A stretch of 15,554 nucleotides of DNA. Source: an uncultured Ruminococcus sp. (GTDB lineage Bacteria > Bacillota > Clostridia > Oscillospirales > Ruminococcaceae). Location: contig CAMWGS010000019.1 in the NCBI GenBank assembly GCA_947173865.1, positions 1 through 15,554 on the forward strand, given 5' to 3'. How positions within the stretch are numbered: position 1 is the stretch's first letter; each line of letters starts with the position of its first letter. Positions 6,223 to 13,349 of the stretch are shown piece by piece. The notes below the pieces were generated by a model. It was not told the DNA's origin, searched no databases, and saw only the letters and a list, made by a program, of their open reading frames with translations. A program made the translations under genes and the position numbers.

Positions 6223-9200
6223 ATGTCCGTATTTAGAATTTATGCCGAAAAAAAGCCGGAATTTGCTGTTGAAACACAGTCTGTACTCAGTGATGTGCGT
6301 ACAGCCCTCAGACTGAATATAAACGGTCTGCGTATTCTTAACAGATACGATGCCGACAAGCTCAGTGAAGAAGATTTCAATGCAGCAATAAGCACTGTAT
6401 TTTCAGAGCCTGCCGTTGACGTTGTCTATGACGAGCTTCCAATGCTCACATCAGACGACAGAATTTTTGCCGTTGAGTATCTTCCCGGACAGTTTGACCA
6501 GCGTGCAGACAGTTGTGAGCAGTGTATACAGATTCTTCGTCAGGGCGAAAGATGCCGTGTAAGAAATGCCCGTATTTATATTGTTTCGGGAAATATCACA
6601 GATGAGGAGTTTGACACACTCAAATCATATATCATTAACCCCGTTGAAAGCCGTGAAGCTTCTCTTGAAAAGCCCGAAACTCTTGACACAAATTACGAAA
6701 TCCCCGAAACAGTCGAGACACTTGAAGGCTTTACAGAACTCGATTCCGACGGACTTCATGATTTTATAAAGAAATACGGTCTTGCAATGGACTATGATGA
6801 CATTAAATTCTGTCAGGATTATTTCCGAAATGACGAACAGCGTGACCCGACAATCACAGAAATTAAAATGATTGACACATATTGGTCTGACCACTGCCGT
6901 CACACTACTTTCCTTACAAATGTAAACGATGTAAAGATAGATATTCCGTATATCAGAGATACTTATATAAATTATCTTAATGTACGTGATGAACTCGGTC
7001 GCTCACAGAAACCCGTTACTCTTATGGATTTGGCAACAATTGCCGCAAAGAAACTCAAAGCTGACGGACTTCTTGATGACCTCGACGAAAGTGAAGAAAT
7101 AAACGCTTGTTCCGTAAAAATCAAGGTTGATGTTGACGGTCAGTCTGAGGACTGGATTCTCATGTTCAAGAATGAGACACACAATCACCCGACTGAAATC
7201 GAACCTTTCGGCGGTGCGGCTACCTGTCTCGGCGGTGCAATCCGTGACCCGCTTTCAGGACGTTCATATGTTTATCAGGCTATGCGTGTTACAGGTGCGG
7301 CAAATCCACTTGTACCTGTTGAAGATACTATTGCAGGAAAACTTCCGCAGAGAAAAATTACAGTAGGTGCGGCAAACGGCTACAGCTCATATGGTAACCA
7401 GATAGGACTTGCCACAGGACACGTTGCCGAAGTATACCACCCCGGATACGTTGCAAAGAGAATGGAAATCGGTGCGGTAGTAGGTGCTGCTCCTGCCGAT
7501 AATATCAGACGTGAAAGACCTGTTGCGGGCGATATAGTTGTACTTCTCGGTGGAAAGACAGGACGTGACGGATGTGGTGGTGCTACAGGTTCATCAAAGT
7601 CGCATACTCTTGAATCACTCGAAAGCTGTGGTGCGGAAGTTCAGAAGGGTAATCCGCCCGAAGAAAGAAAGTTACAGAGACTTTTCAGAAATCCCGAAGT
7701 AACTCAGATGATTAAACGCTGTAACGATTTCGGTGCAGGCGGTGTGTCGGTAGCTATCGGTGAACTTACTGACGGTCTTGTAATAAATCTCAATGCAGTT
7801 CCGAAAAAATACGACGGTCTCGACGGTACTGAAATTGCTATCAGTGAATCACAGGAAAGAATGGCTGTAGTCATTGCCCCCGAGGACGTTGAGAAGTTCA
7901 TGGCAGAGGCTAAGAAAGAAAATCTTGAAGCAACTGTTGTTGCCGACGTTGTTGAAGAACCTCGTCTTAAAATGAACTGGAACGGTAATACAATCGTAGA
8001 CCTTTCAAGAGATTTCCTCAACTCAAACGGTGCTGTAAAGTATACTGACATTGTTGTTGAAGAACCGTCATTCACAGACGACGAAGTTTTCATTGACAAT
8101 GCTGAAACATGGACTGAACTTATGTCAAACCTTAATGTATGTTCACAGAAAGGTCTTATTGAAAAGTTCGATTCCACTATAGGAGCAGGTACGGTGCTTA
8201 TGCCTTTCGGTGGTGTTTATCAGATGACACCTTCTCAGGCTATGGTAGCAAAGATTCCTGTACTCAAGGGCGAAACCAACACTTGTTCACTTATGGGCTG
8301 GGGTTACAATCCTGACATATCGTCAAGAAGTCCCTATCACGGTGCAATGCTTGCTGTAGTTGAATCAATTGCAAAGATTGTAGGTGCAGGTGGTTCATAT
8401 AAACATTGCTGGCTGACTTTCCAGGAATACTTTGAACGTACTCAGAATGACCCTAAACGTTGGGGCAAGCCACTTGCCGCACTTCTTGGTGCATTTAAGG
8501 CACAGCTTGAAATGGGTTGCGGTTCTATAGGCGGTAAGGACTCAATGTCAGGTACTTTTGAAAATATTGATGTTCCTCCTACTCTCGTATCTTTTGCAGT
8601 TTCTACGGCACAGGCTAATAAGGTGGTTTCTACAGAGTTCAAGGAAGCAGGCAACGACGTTATTATGATTGTTCCCGAATATGACAGAAACGGTCTTCCA
8701 GTATTCGCAAGCCTGAAGAATTGCTTTGACAAGGTTGAAAAGCTTATTGCAGAAGGACGTGCAAACGCTGTATGGACGATTGGCTATGGCGGTGTTGCTG
8801 AGGGTATCGCAAAGATGTGTTTCGGTAACAGACTGGGCTTTGAGTTCTCCGCTCATCTTACATCTGACGAACTCTATAAATCACGTTACGGTGCTTTCAT
8901 TGTTGAAGTTCTCGGAAATGCACAGAATGATGAATTTGTTATCGGTAAGACTATTTCCGACTATAAGATTTATACTCAGAAATATACAGTAAATCTTGAC
9001 AGTTTACAGAGAGCGTGGGAAGGTAAGCTTGAACCTGTATTCCCGTGCAGAATCAGAATCACAGACGCTACTCCGCAGACTTACTCTCACGAAAATACTG
9101 AAAAGAAGTCCGCATCAATAAAGGTTGCACAGCCAAAGGTGCTTATTCCTGTATTCCCCGGTACTAACTGCGAATACGATACGGCAAGAGCCTTTGAAAA

Positions 9201-9927
9201 GGCAGGTGCTAAGGCTGAAACCGTAGTTATAAAGAACCTTTCCGCATCAGACCTTGAGGACTCTGTAAACTACTTTGAAAAGGCTGTAAAGGAATCACAG
9301 ATTATTATGATTCCCGGTGGTTTCAGTGGTGGTGACGAACCTGAGGGAAGCGGTAAGTTTATTACGGCATTTTTCCGTAATCCGAAAATCAAGGATGCTG
9401 TTCACGACTTACTCAAAAACCGTGATGGTCTTATGCTCGGTATATGCAACGGTTTTCAGGCGTTAATCAAGCTCGGACTTGTTCCTTTCGGTGAAATTAC
9501 CGACATGACTGACGAATCACCTACTCTTACTTTCAATACCATTGCACGTCACCAGTCTATGATGGTAAATACAAGAATCGCATCAAATAAGTCACCTTGG
9601 CTTTACGGCTGTGAAGTGGGCGATATTCATACTGTTCCGATTTCACATGGTGAGGGTCGTTTTGTTGCTCCTCAGAGCCTTATTCAGAGACTTGCCAACA
9701 ACGGTCAGATTGCTACACAGTACGTTGACCTTGACGGCAATCCTACTATGGATATACGTTACAATCCCAATACTTCCATTGAAGCTATAGAGGGTATAAC
9801 TTCTCCCGACGGTCGTGTACTTGGTAAAATGGGTCACTCCGAACGTAAGGGCAGTTATATATGCAAGAACGTTGCAGGTGAAAAAGACCAGAAAATATTT
9901 GAAAGCGGTGTAAACTACTTCAAGTAA
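6223..9927 (+). CDS. purL: Phosphoribosylformylglycinamidine synthase, single-chain form
   Basis: PurL converts FGAR, glutamine and ATP to FGAM in step 4 of purine synthesis. This is the long fused form of 1234 residues, with the glutaminase on the same chain, rather than the split PurS/PurL/PurQ system usual in bacilli. Landmarks are DTYWSDHCRHTTF (218-230), FKNETHNHPTEIEPFGGAAT (near 315-335), GGKTGRDG (443-450) and GGKDSMSG (near 770-777). A class I glutamine amidotransferase domain runs from about 970 to the end, with nucleophile C1075 (GICNGFQA) and H1142/E1144 (SHGEGRF), so all catalytic residues are present. The ATG at 6223 has GGAG eight bases upstream; a TTG at 6199 in frame is less likely. 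No other pur gene is in the window. Confidence 0.96.
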   Translation: MSVFRIYAEKKPEFAVETQSVLSDVRTALRLNINGLRILNRYDADKLSEEDFNAAISTVFSEPAVDVVYDELPMLTSDDRIFAVEYLPGQFDQRADSCEQCIQILRQGERCRVRNARIYIVSGNITDEEFDTLKSYIINPVESREASLEKPETLDTNYEIPETVETLEGFTELDSDGLHDFIKKYGLAMDYDDIKFCQDYFRNDEQRDPTITEIKMIDTYWSDHCRHTTFLTNVNDVKIDIPYIRDTYINYLNVRDELGRSQKPVTLMDLATIAAKKLKADGLLDDLDESEEINACSVKIKVDVDGQSEDWILMFKNETHNHPTEIEPFGGAATCLGGAIRDPLSGRSYVYQAMRVTGAANPLVPVEDTIAGKLPQRKITVGAANGYSSYGNQIGLATGHVAEVYHPGYVAKRMEIGAVVGAAPADNIRRERPVAGDIVVLLGGKTGRDGCGGATGSSKSHTLESLESCGAEVQKGNPPEERKLQRLFRNPEVTQMIKRCNDFGAGGVSVAIGELTDGLVINLNAVPKKYDGLDGTEIAISESQERMAVVIAPEDVEKFMAEAKKENLEATVVADVVEEPRLKMNWNGNTIVDLSRDFLNSNGAVKYTDIVVEEPSFTDDEVFIDNAETWTELMSNLNVCSQKGLIEKFDSTIGAGTVLMPFGGVYQMTPSQAMVAKIPVLKGETNTCSLMGWGYNPDISSRSPYHGAMLAVVESIAKIVGAGGSYKHCWLTFQEYFERTQNDPKRWGKPLAALLGAFKAQLEMGCGSIGGKDSMSGTFENIDVPPTLVSFAVSTAQANKVVSTEFKEAGNDVIMIVPEYDRNGLPVFASLKNCFDKVEKLIAEGRANAVWTIGYGGVAEGIAKMCFGNRLGFEFSAHLTSDELYKSRYGAFIVEVLGNAQNDEFVIGKTISDYKIYTQKYTVNLDSLQRAWEGKLEPVFPCRIRITDATPQTYSHENTEKKSASIKVAQPKVLIPVFPGTNCEYDTARAFEKAGAKAETVVIKNLSASDLEDSVNYFEKAVKESQIIMIPGGFSGGDEPEGSGKFITAFFRNPKIKDAVHDLLKNRDGLMLGICNGFQALIKLGLVPFGEITDMTDESPTLTFNTIARHQSMMVNTRIASNKSPWLYGCEVGDIHTVPISHGEGRFVAPQSLIQRLANNGQIATQYVDLDGNPTMDIRYNPNTSIEAIEGITSPDGRVLGKMGHSERKGSYICKNVAGEKDQKIFESGVNYFK

Positions 9928-9974
9928 TATAAAAAAGAGGACGGACATACAGGCAATGCCGATATAGAAGTTTT

Positions 9975-10018
9975 ACGCCATAGTATTTCTGATATTACTG
10001 TCAAAGGTACTATGGCGT
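9975..10018. repeat. Perfect 11-bp inverted repeat after purL
   Basis: ACGCCATAGTA (9975-9985) and TACTATGGCGT (10008-10018) form a perfect stem around a 22-base loop. It lies 48 bases after the purL stop, and no T-run follows, so it is a poor candidate for a standard terminator. It may be an mRNA-end structure or a small dispersed repeat. The rest of the 193-base gap holds only the acetyltransferase promoter and leader. Confidence 0.6.
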
Positions 10019-10023
10019 TCCTA

Positions 10024-10052
10024 TTGAAATATAACTCCTCTTGATTTATAAT
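10024..10052 (+). promoter_or_regulatory. Promoter of the GNAT acetyltransferase gene
   Basis: TTGAAA (10024-10029) and TATAAT (10047-10052) are separated by 17 bases, about 70 bases before the start codon. Confidence 0.7.
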
Positions 10053-10120
10053 TATAGTAAGATAAGTCTGAATTTATAGGGGAAAATATTCGTCCGTTTT
10101 ATTCAGAATAGAGGAATGTT

Positions 10121-10639
10121 ATGAGATTAAGACCTTTTATACTATGTTGTGATTTTGACGAAATTAAAAATTGGATTTCAGATGAAAAAACACACGCTAT
10201 GTGGTGTGCTAATCGTATTAAATATCCAATTGAGAAAGAAAATTTTGAAGAAGTAATGTTAGAAGCTGCAATCAAGTCTGGTGACATTCCATATGTTGCA
10301 ACTACAGACGATGGAAAAGTAGTAGGATTTTTTTGTTATTCAGTAAATTTAAGTTCAAACGAAGGTATGCTTAAATTTGTAATGGTTACTCCTGAACAAC
10401 GGGGAAAAGGATTGGGAAAAGCAATGTTGCAACTGGCTATTGAATATGCTTTTAATATTACTAAGGCAGAATCCGTTCAGCTTAATGTTTTTTCAGAAAA
10501 CACAATGGCACAAAAGTGTTATGAAAATGTTGGATTTATAATAAGAAAGACAGATATCGATGCATTTATTTTTAAAGATGAATCATGGGGAAGATGTAAT
10601 ATGACAATAAATAAAGCACAGAATATTTCATCTCACTAA
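10121..10639 (+). CDS. GNAT family N-acetyltransferase
   Basis: The 172-residue product is a GCN5-related acetyltransferase, which would transfer an acetyl group from acetyl-CoA to an amine; the substrate cannot be read from the sequence. The core runs from PYVATTDDGKVVGFFCYSV (strands 2-3) through LKFVMVTPEQRGKGLGKAML, with the acetyl-CoA pyrophosphate-binding motif QRGKGLG at 93-99. It continues to the SVQLNVFSENTMAQKCYENVGF stretch typical of motif B. GAGGA lies five bases before the ATG. The gene is visibly more AT-rich than its neighbours (17 G/C in the 60 bases 10141-10200, counted by eye). It is framed by its own promoter and terminator, as expected for an inserted cargo gene. Confidence 0.9.
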   Translation: MRLRPFILCCDFDEIKNWISDEKTHAMWCANRIKYPIEKENFEEVMLEAAIKSGDIPYVATTDDGKVVGFFCYSVNLSSNEGMLKFVMVTPEQRGKGLGKAMLQLAIEYAFNITKAESVQLNVFSENTMAQKCYENVGFIIRKTDIDAFIFKDESWGRCNMTINKAQNISSH

Positions 10640-10688
10640 AATACATTACAAATTCTGATTTATGTGAATAAACAAATAATTAAAATAA

Positions 10689-10727
10689 GTCCGAAAGTAG
10701 TTGAAAAACTACTTTCGGGCATTATTT
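10689..10727 (+). terminator. Terminator after the GNAT gene
   Basis: CCGAAAGTAGTT (10691-10702) and AACTACTTTCGG (10707-10718) form a perfect 12-bp stem closed by a GAAA tetraloop, extended by two pairs at 10689-10690 and 10719-10720. The tail ATTATTT is T-rich rather than a pure T-run. Confidence 0.7.
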
Positions 10728-10789
10728 CTATATTAGTATTGTTTTTAATCCATCCTCTTATTTTTTGTTAGATTTAACATTTTCCGGTA

Positions 10790-10818
10790 TTGACTTATGT
10801 AAGTTTTTGGTGTATAAT
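10790..10818 (+). promoter_or_regulatory. Promoter of glgA
   Basis: TTGACT (10790-10795) and TATAAT (10813-10818) are separated by 17 bases, about 55 bases upstream of the glgA start. Confidence 0.85.
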
Positions 10819-10872
10819 ATAAATATCCTAAACTGCACGATGCAGTAATTTATAGAGCAAGGAGCTAATGGC

Positions 10873-12327
10873 ATGAACAATATTTTATTTGCTGCCTCTG
10901 AATGTGTGCCGTTTATCAAGACGGGTGGTCTTGCTGACGTTGTAGGTGCACTTCCAAAGTATCTTAACAAGAATGATTTTGATGTAAGGGTAATTATGCC
11001 TTACTATACCTGTATTCCTGCTAAGTTCAGGGACAATTTCAAGTATGTACAGCATTTCTACATGGACTACGGAATGAGAAAAGATAATGTACACGTCGGA
11101 ATTATGGAGTATGAATATAACGGAATAAAATTCTATTTTGTTGACAATGAATACTATTTCAAGTGCGATGCACCTTATTCGGCTGATTTGAAGTGGGATA
11201 TTGAAAGATTTACTTTCTTCTGTAAAGCTGTACTCGCCATTCTGCCCGTAATCGGATTCCGTCCCGACATAATTCATTGTCACGACTGGCAGGCTTCACT
11301 GATTCCTGTTTTCATGCATTCAACCTTTGCAACCAATCCTTTCTACAGTTCAACAAAGACAATTATGACTATCCATAACCTTAAATTTCAGGGTGTATGG
11401 AATATTGATACTTTCAAGTATAATACGGCACTTCCCGACTATATGTTCACTCCCGACAAGCTTGAATTCAAAAAGGATGCTAATATGTTAAAGGGTGGTC
11501 TTGTCTATGCGGACTATATAACAACCGTAAGTGAAACATATGCGGAAGAAATAAAGTATCCTTTCTATGGCGAACAGCTTGACGGACTTCTCAGGGCAAG
11601 GTCTGCTTCTCTCAGAGGTATTGTAAATGGTATTGACTATAACGTTTTTGACCCGAACAACGACAAGCACATTTACAAGGAATATCATGCAAAGAATTTC
11701 AAGAAGAAAAAGGCTCAGAACAAAACAGCACTTCAGAAAGAACTTGGACTTCCTGTTGATGAAAACAAGTACATGATAGCTATTATTTCACGCCTTACCG
11801 ACCAGAAAGGTCTTGACCTCGTAAGCTATGCGATGGAGAGAATCTGCGATGCAAATACACAGTTTGTCGTAATCGGTACAGGTGACCAGAAGTATGAAAA
11901 TATGTTCAGGCACTACCAGTGGAAATATCCTGAAAGAGTTTCCGCTAATATTCTCTATTCCGACCCACTCGCACATAAACTTTATGCTGCTGCCGACGCT
12001 ATGCTTATGCCGTCGCTCTTTGAACCCTGCGGACTTACTCAGCTTATCTCTCTCAGATACGGTACAGTTCCGATTGTAAGAGAAACAGGCGGTCTTAAAG
12101 ATACAGTAGCACCTTACAACGAATTTGACGGAACAGGTACAGGCTTTTCATTTGCAAACTATAACGGTGACGAAATGCTTGGTGTTATCAATTATTCAAA
12201 GCACATTTACTTCAACCACCGTGACCAGTGGGATAATATGGTATACAGAGGCATGACTACCGATTATTCGTGGAACAGTTCCGCAAGACAGTATGAGGGT
12301 ATGTACAAATGGATGATTAACTGGTAA
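10873..12327 (+). CDS. glgA: Glycogen synthase (ADP-glucose), GT5 family
   Basis: GlgA transfers glucose from ADP-glucose to the growing alpha-1,4-glucan of glycogen. The 484-residue product has the GT5 N-terminal Rossmann domain with the ADP-glucose-binding K16-T-G-G-L in IKTGGLADVVGALP. It then has IIHCHDWQASLIPVF, TIHNLKFQGVW and GIVNGIDYNVFDP. The C-terminal Rossmann domain contains ISRLTDQKGLDLV and the catalytic MPSLFEPCGLTQL, with E384 corresponding to the family glutamate. GGAG lies eight bases before the ATG at 10873. It has its own promoter, and no other glycogen gene (glgB, glgC, glgP) is in the window. The HAD gene downstream may or may not be related. Confidence 0.95.
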   Translation: MNNILFAASECVPFIKTGGLADVVGALPKYLNKNDFDVRVIMPYYTCIPAKFRDNFKYVQHFYMDYGMRKDNVHVGIMEYEYNGIKFYFVDNEYYFKCDAPYSADLKWDIERFTFFCKAVLAILPVIGFRPDIIHCHDWQASLIPVFMHSTFATNPFYSSTKTIMTIHNLKFQGVWNIDTFKYNTALPDYMFTPDKLEFKKDANMLKGGLVYADYITTVSETYAEEIKYPFYGEQLDGLLRARSASLRGIVNGIDYNVFDPNNDKHIYKEYHAKNFKKKKAQNKTALQKELGLPVDENKYMIAIISRLTDQKGLDLVSYAMERICDANTQFVVIGTGDQKYENMFRHYQWKYPERVSANILYSDPLAHKLYAAADAMLMPSLFEPCGLTQLISLRYGTVPIVRETGGLKDTVAPYNEFDGTGTGFSFANYNGDEMLGVINYSKHIYFNHRDQWDNMVYRGMTTDYSWNSSARQYEGMYKWMINW

Positions 12328-12338
12328 TAAAAATTTAT

Positions 12339-12372
12339 GTGTGGGCGGACTGTGTCCGTCCATGCGGTTTTT
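12339..12372 (+). terminator. Probable terminator or attenuator between glgA and the HAD gene
   Basis: GGGCGGAC (12343-12350) pairs with GTCCGTCC (12354-12361) around a TGT loop, with one G·U pair. Four further weaker pairs extend the stem to 12339 and 12365, and TTTTT follows at 12368-12372. The HAD gene's ribosome binding site overlaps the tail and no separate promoter was found, so partial readthrough is likely. Confidence 0.55.
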
Positions 12373-12385
12373 AAGGGATATAAAA

Positions 12386-13048
12386 ATGAATAAAAAGATT
12401 AAAGGTGCAGTTTTTGATATGGACGGTCTTATGATTGACACTGAAAAACTGCTTGTACGTTTCTGGAAAGAATCGGCAAAGGAGTACGGTTATGATATGA
12501 CCGACGAAAATGTTTTCGGTATACGCAGTCTTTCAAGAAAATATTCCGTTCCGTTGCTTAAAGGAATTTTCGGTGAGGAATTTCCGTTCAATGAAGTCAG
12601 GAGCAGACGTATTTCACTTATGAACGACTATATAGACAAATACGGTTTTGAGGTGAAAAAAGGACTTTTTGAAATGCTTGACTATCTCAGAAGTAATAAT
12701 TATCTTATAGCCGTTGCAACAGCAACCGACTGTGAACGTGCTGAATGTTATCTGAAAAAAATTGACGCATATAAATATTTTGATGCTGTTATATGTGGTA
12801 ATATGGTAACGAACGGTAAACCCGAACCCGATATTTATATTACTGCCTCCGAAAAACTCGGACTTCTTCCGAAAGAATGTGTTGCTTTTGAAGATTCCCC
12901 TAACGGCATTAAATCGGCATATTCGGCAGGCTGTCGGGTTATAATGATACCTGACCTTACACAGCCCGACGACGAAATAAAACCACTTTTAAGCGGTGTT
13001 TATGAAAGTCTTGACAAAGCTGTTGATTTTTTTGAGAGGCAGGTGTGA
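12386..13048 (+). CDS. HAD superfamily hydrolase, subfamily IA (beta-phosphoglucomutase-like)
   Basis: The 220-residue product is a haloacid-dehalogenase-fold phosphatase or phosphomutase. Motif I is AVFDMDGLMIDTE, with nucleophile D11 and acid/base D13. The helical cap follows at about 17-85. Motif II is in IAVATATD. The motif III lysine is in NGKPEPDIYI. Motif IV is VAFEDSPNGIKSAYSAG with the metal-binding acidic pair. These features fit the beta-phosphoglucomutase/phosphatase IA group, but the substrate cannot be assigned. The ATG at 12386 follows AAGGGA by seven bases; a GTG at 12341 in frame precedes that site. The gene is downstream of glgA and 2 bases from the next gene, so it is probably cotranscribed with the latter. 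Confidence 0.88.
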   Translation: MNKKIKGAVFDMDGLMIDTEKLLVRFWKESAKEYGYDMTDENVFGIRSLSRKYSVPLLKGIFGEEFPFNEVRSRRISLMNDYIDKYGFEVKKGLFEMLDYLRSNNYLIAVATATDCERAECYLKKIDAYKYFDAVICGNMVTNGKPEPDIYITASEKLGLLPKECVAFEDSPNGIKSAYSAGCRVIMIPDLTQPDDEIKPLLSGVYESLDKAVDFFERQV

Positions 13049-13050
13049 AT

Positions 13051-13305
13051 ATGTCTTCAAAAACAAGCGTATCGGAAATTTTTGATATACCTAAATTCTA
13101 TTATTTTGAAAGCGGAAATGACTACTCAGGAAGCAAGGGCGATTTTTCGTACAAGATTGTAAACGGTGAAAAAATAAAATGTCTTACATGGCACGGGAAA
13201 CTCTGTTCAATGAAAGCCGTAATAGAACATGAACAGGATTTTGATAAAACTCAGGCGGGTTTTGACGAGCTTATAAAATGGCTTGAAACAAGATACAGTG
13301 AATAA
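13051..13305 (+). CDS. Uncharacterised 84-residue protein
   Basis: I do not recognise this family. The 84-residue product is soluble and mildly acidic, with no signal peptide, membrane segment or metal motif. It has aromatic-rich strands (KFYYFESGNDYSG, DFSYKIV, KIKCLTWHGKL), then an acidic linker and a C-terminal helix, AGFDELIKWLETRYSE. It starts 2 bases after the HAD stop codon, with AGGTG five bases upstream that overlaps the end of the HAD gene. This indicates translational coupling and argues that it is a real gene. A GTG at 13045 is an alternative start. It is followed closely by a strong bidirectional terminator. Confidence 0.75.
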   Translation: MSSKTSVSEIFDIPKFYYFESGNDYSGSKGDFSYKIVNGEKIKCLTWHGKLCSMKAVIEHEQDFDKTQAGFDELIKWLETRYSE

Positions 13306-13345
13306 TAAAAAAAGACTTCTGCATATCAATACAGAAGTCTTTTAT
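13305..13345. terminator. Bidirectional terminator
   Basis: AAAGACTTCTG (13311-13321) and CAGAAGTCTTT (13332-13342) form a perfect 11-bp stem. An A-run precedes it and a T-rich tail follows it, so it can end both the plus-strand glgA-side transcripts and the minus-strand kinase-like gene. Confidence 0.88.
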
Positions 13346-13349
13346 TTGT

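Noticed and set aside
7704..8177. Open frame of about 157 codons on the minus strand inside purL
   Set aside because: It is opposite a conserved catalytic region of purL and has the low-complexity Ser/Thr-rich look of a shadow frame.
10868..10876. Tiny upstream frame ATG-GCA-TGA overlapping the glgA start
   Set aside because: It lies only three bases from the Shine-Dalgarno sequence and is probably accidental; spacing clearly favours the glgA ATG.
12386..13305. Possible toxin-antitoxin or defence pair (HAD plus small protein)
   Set aside because: The HAD protein has the standard IA phosphatase motifs and the small protein shows no toxin or antitoxin feature; tight spacing alone is not enough.
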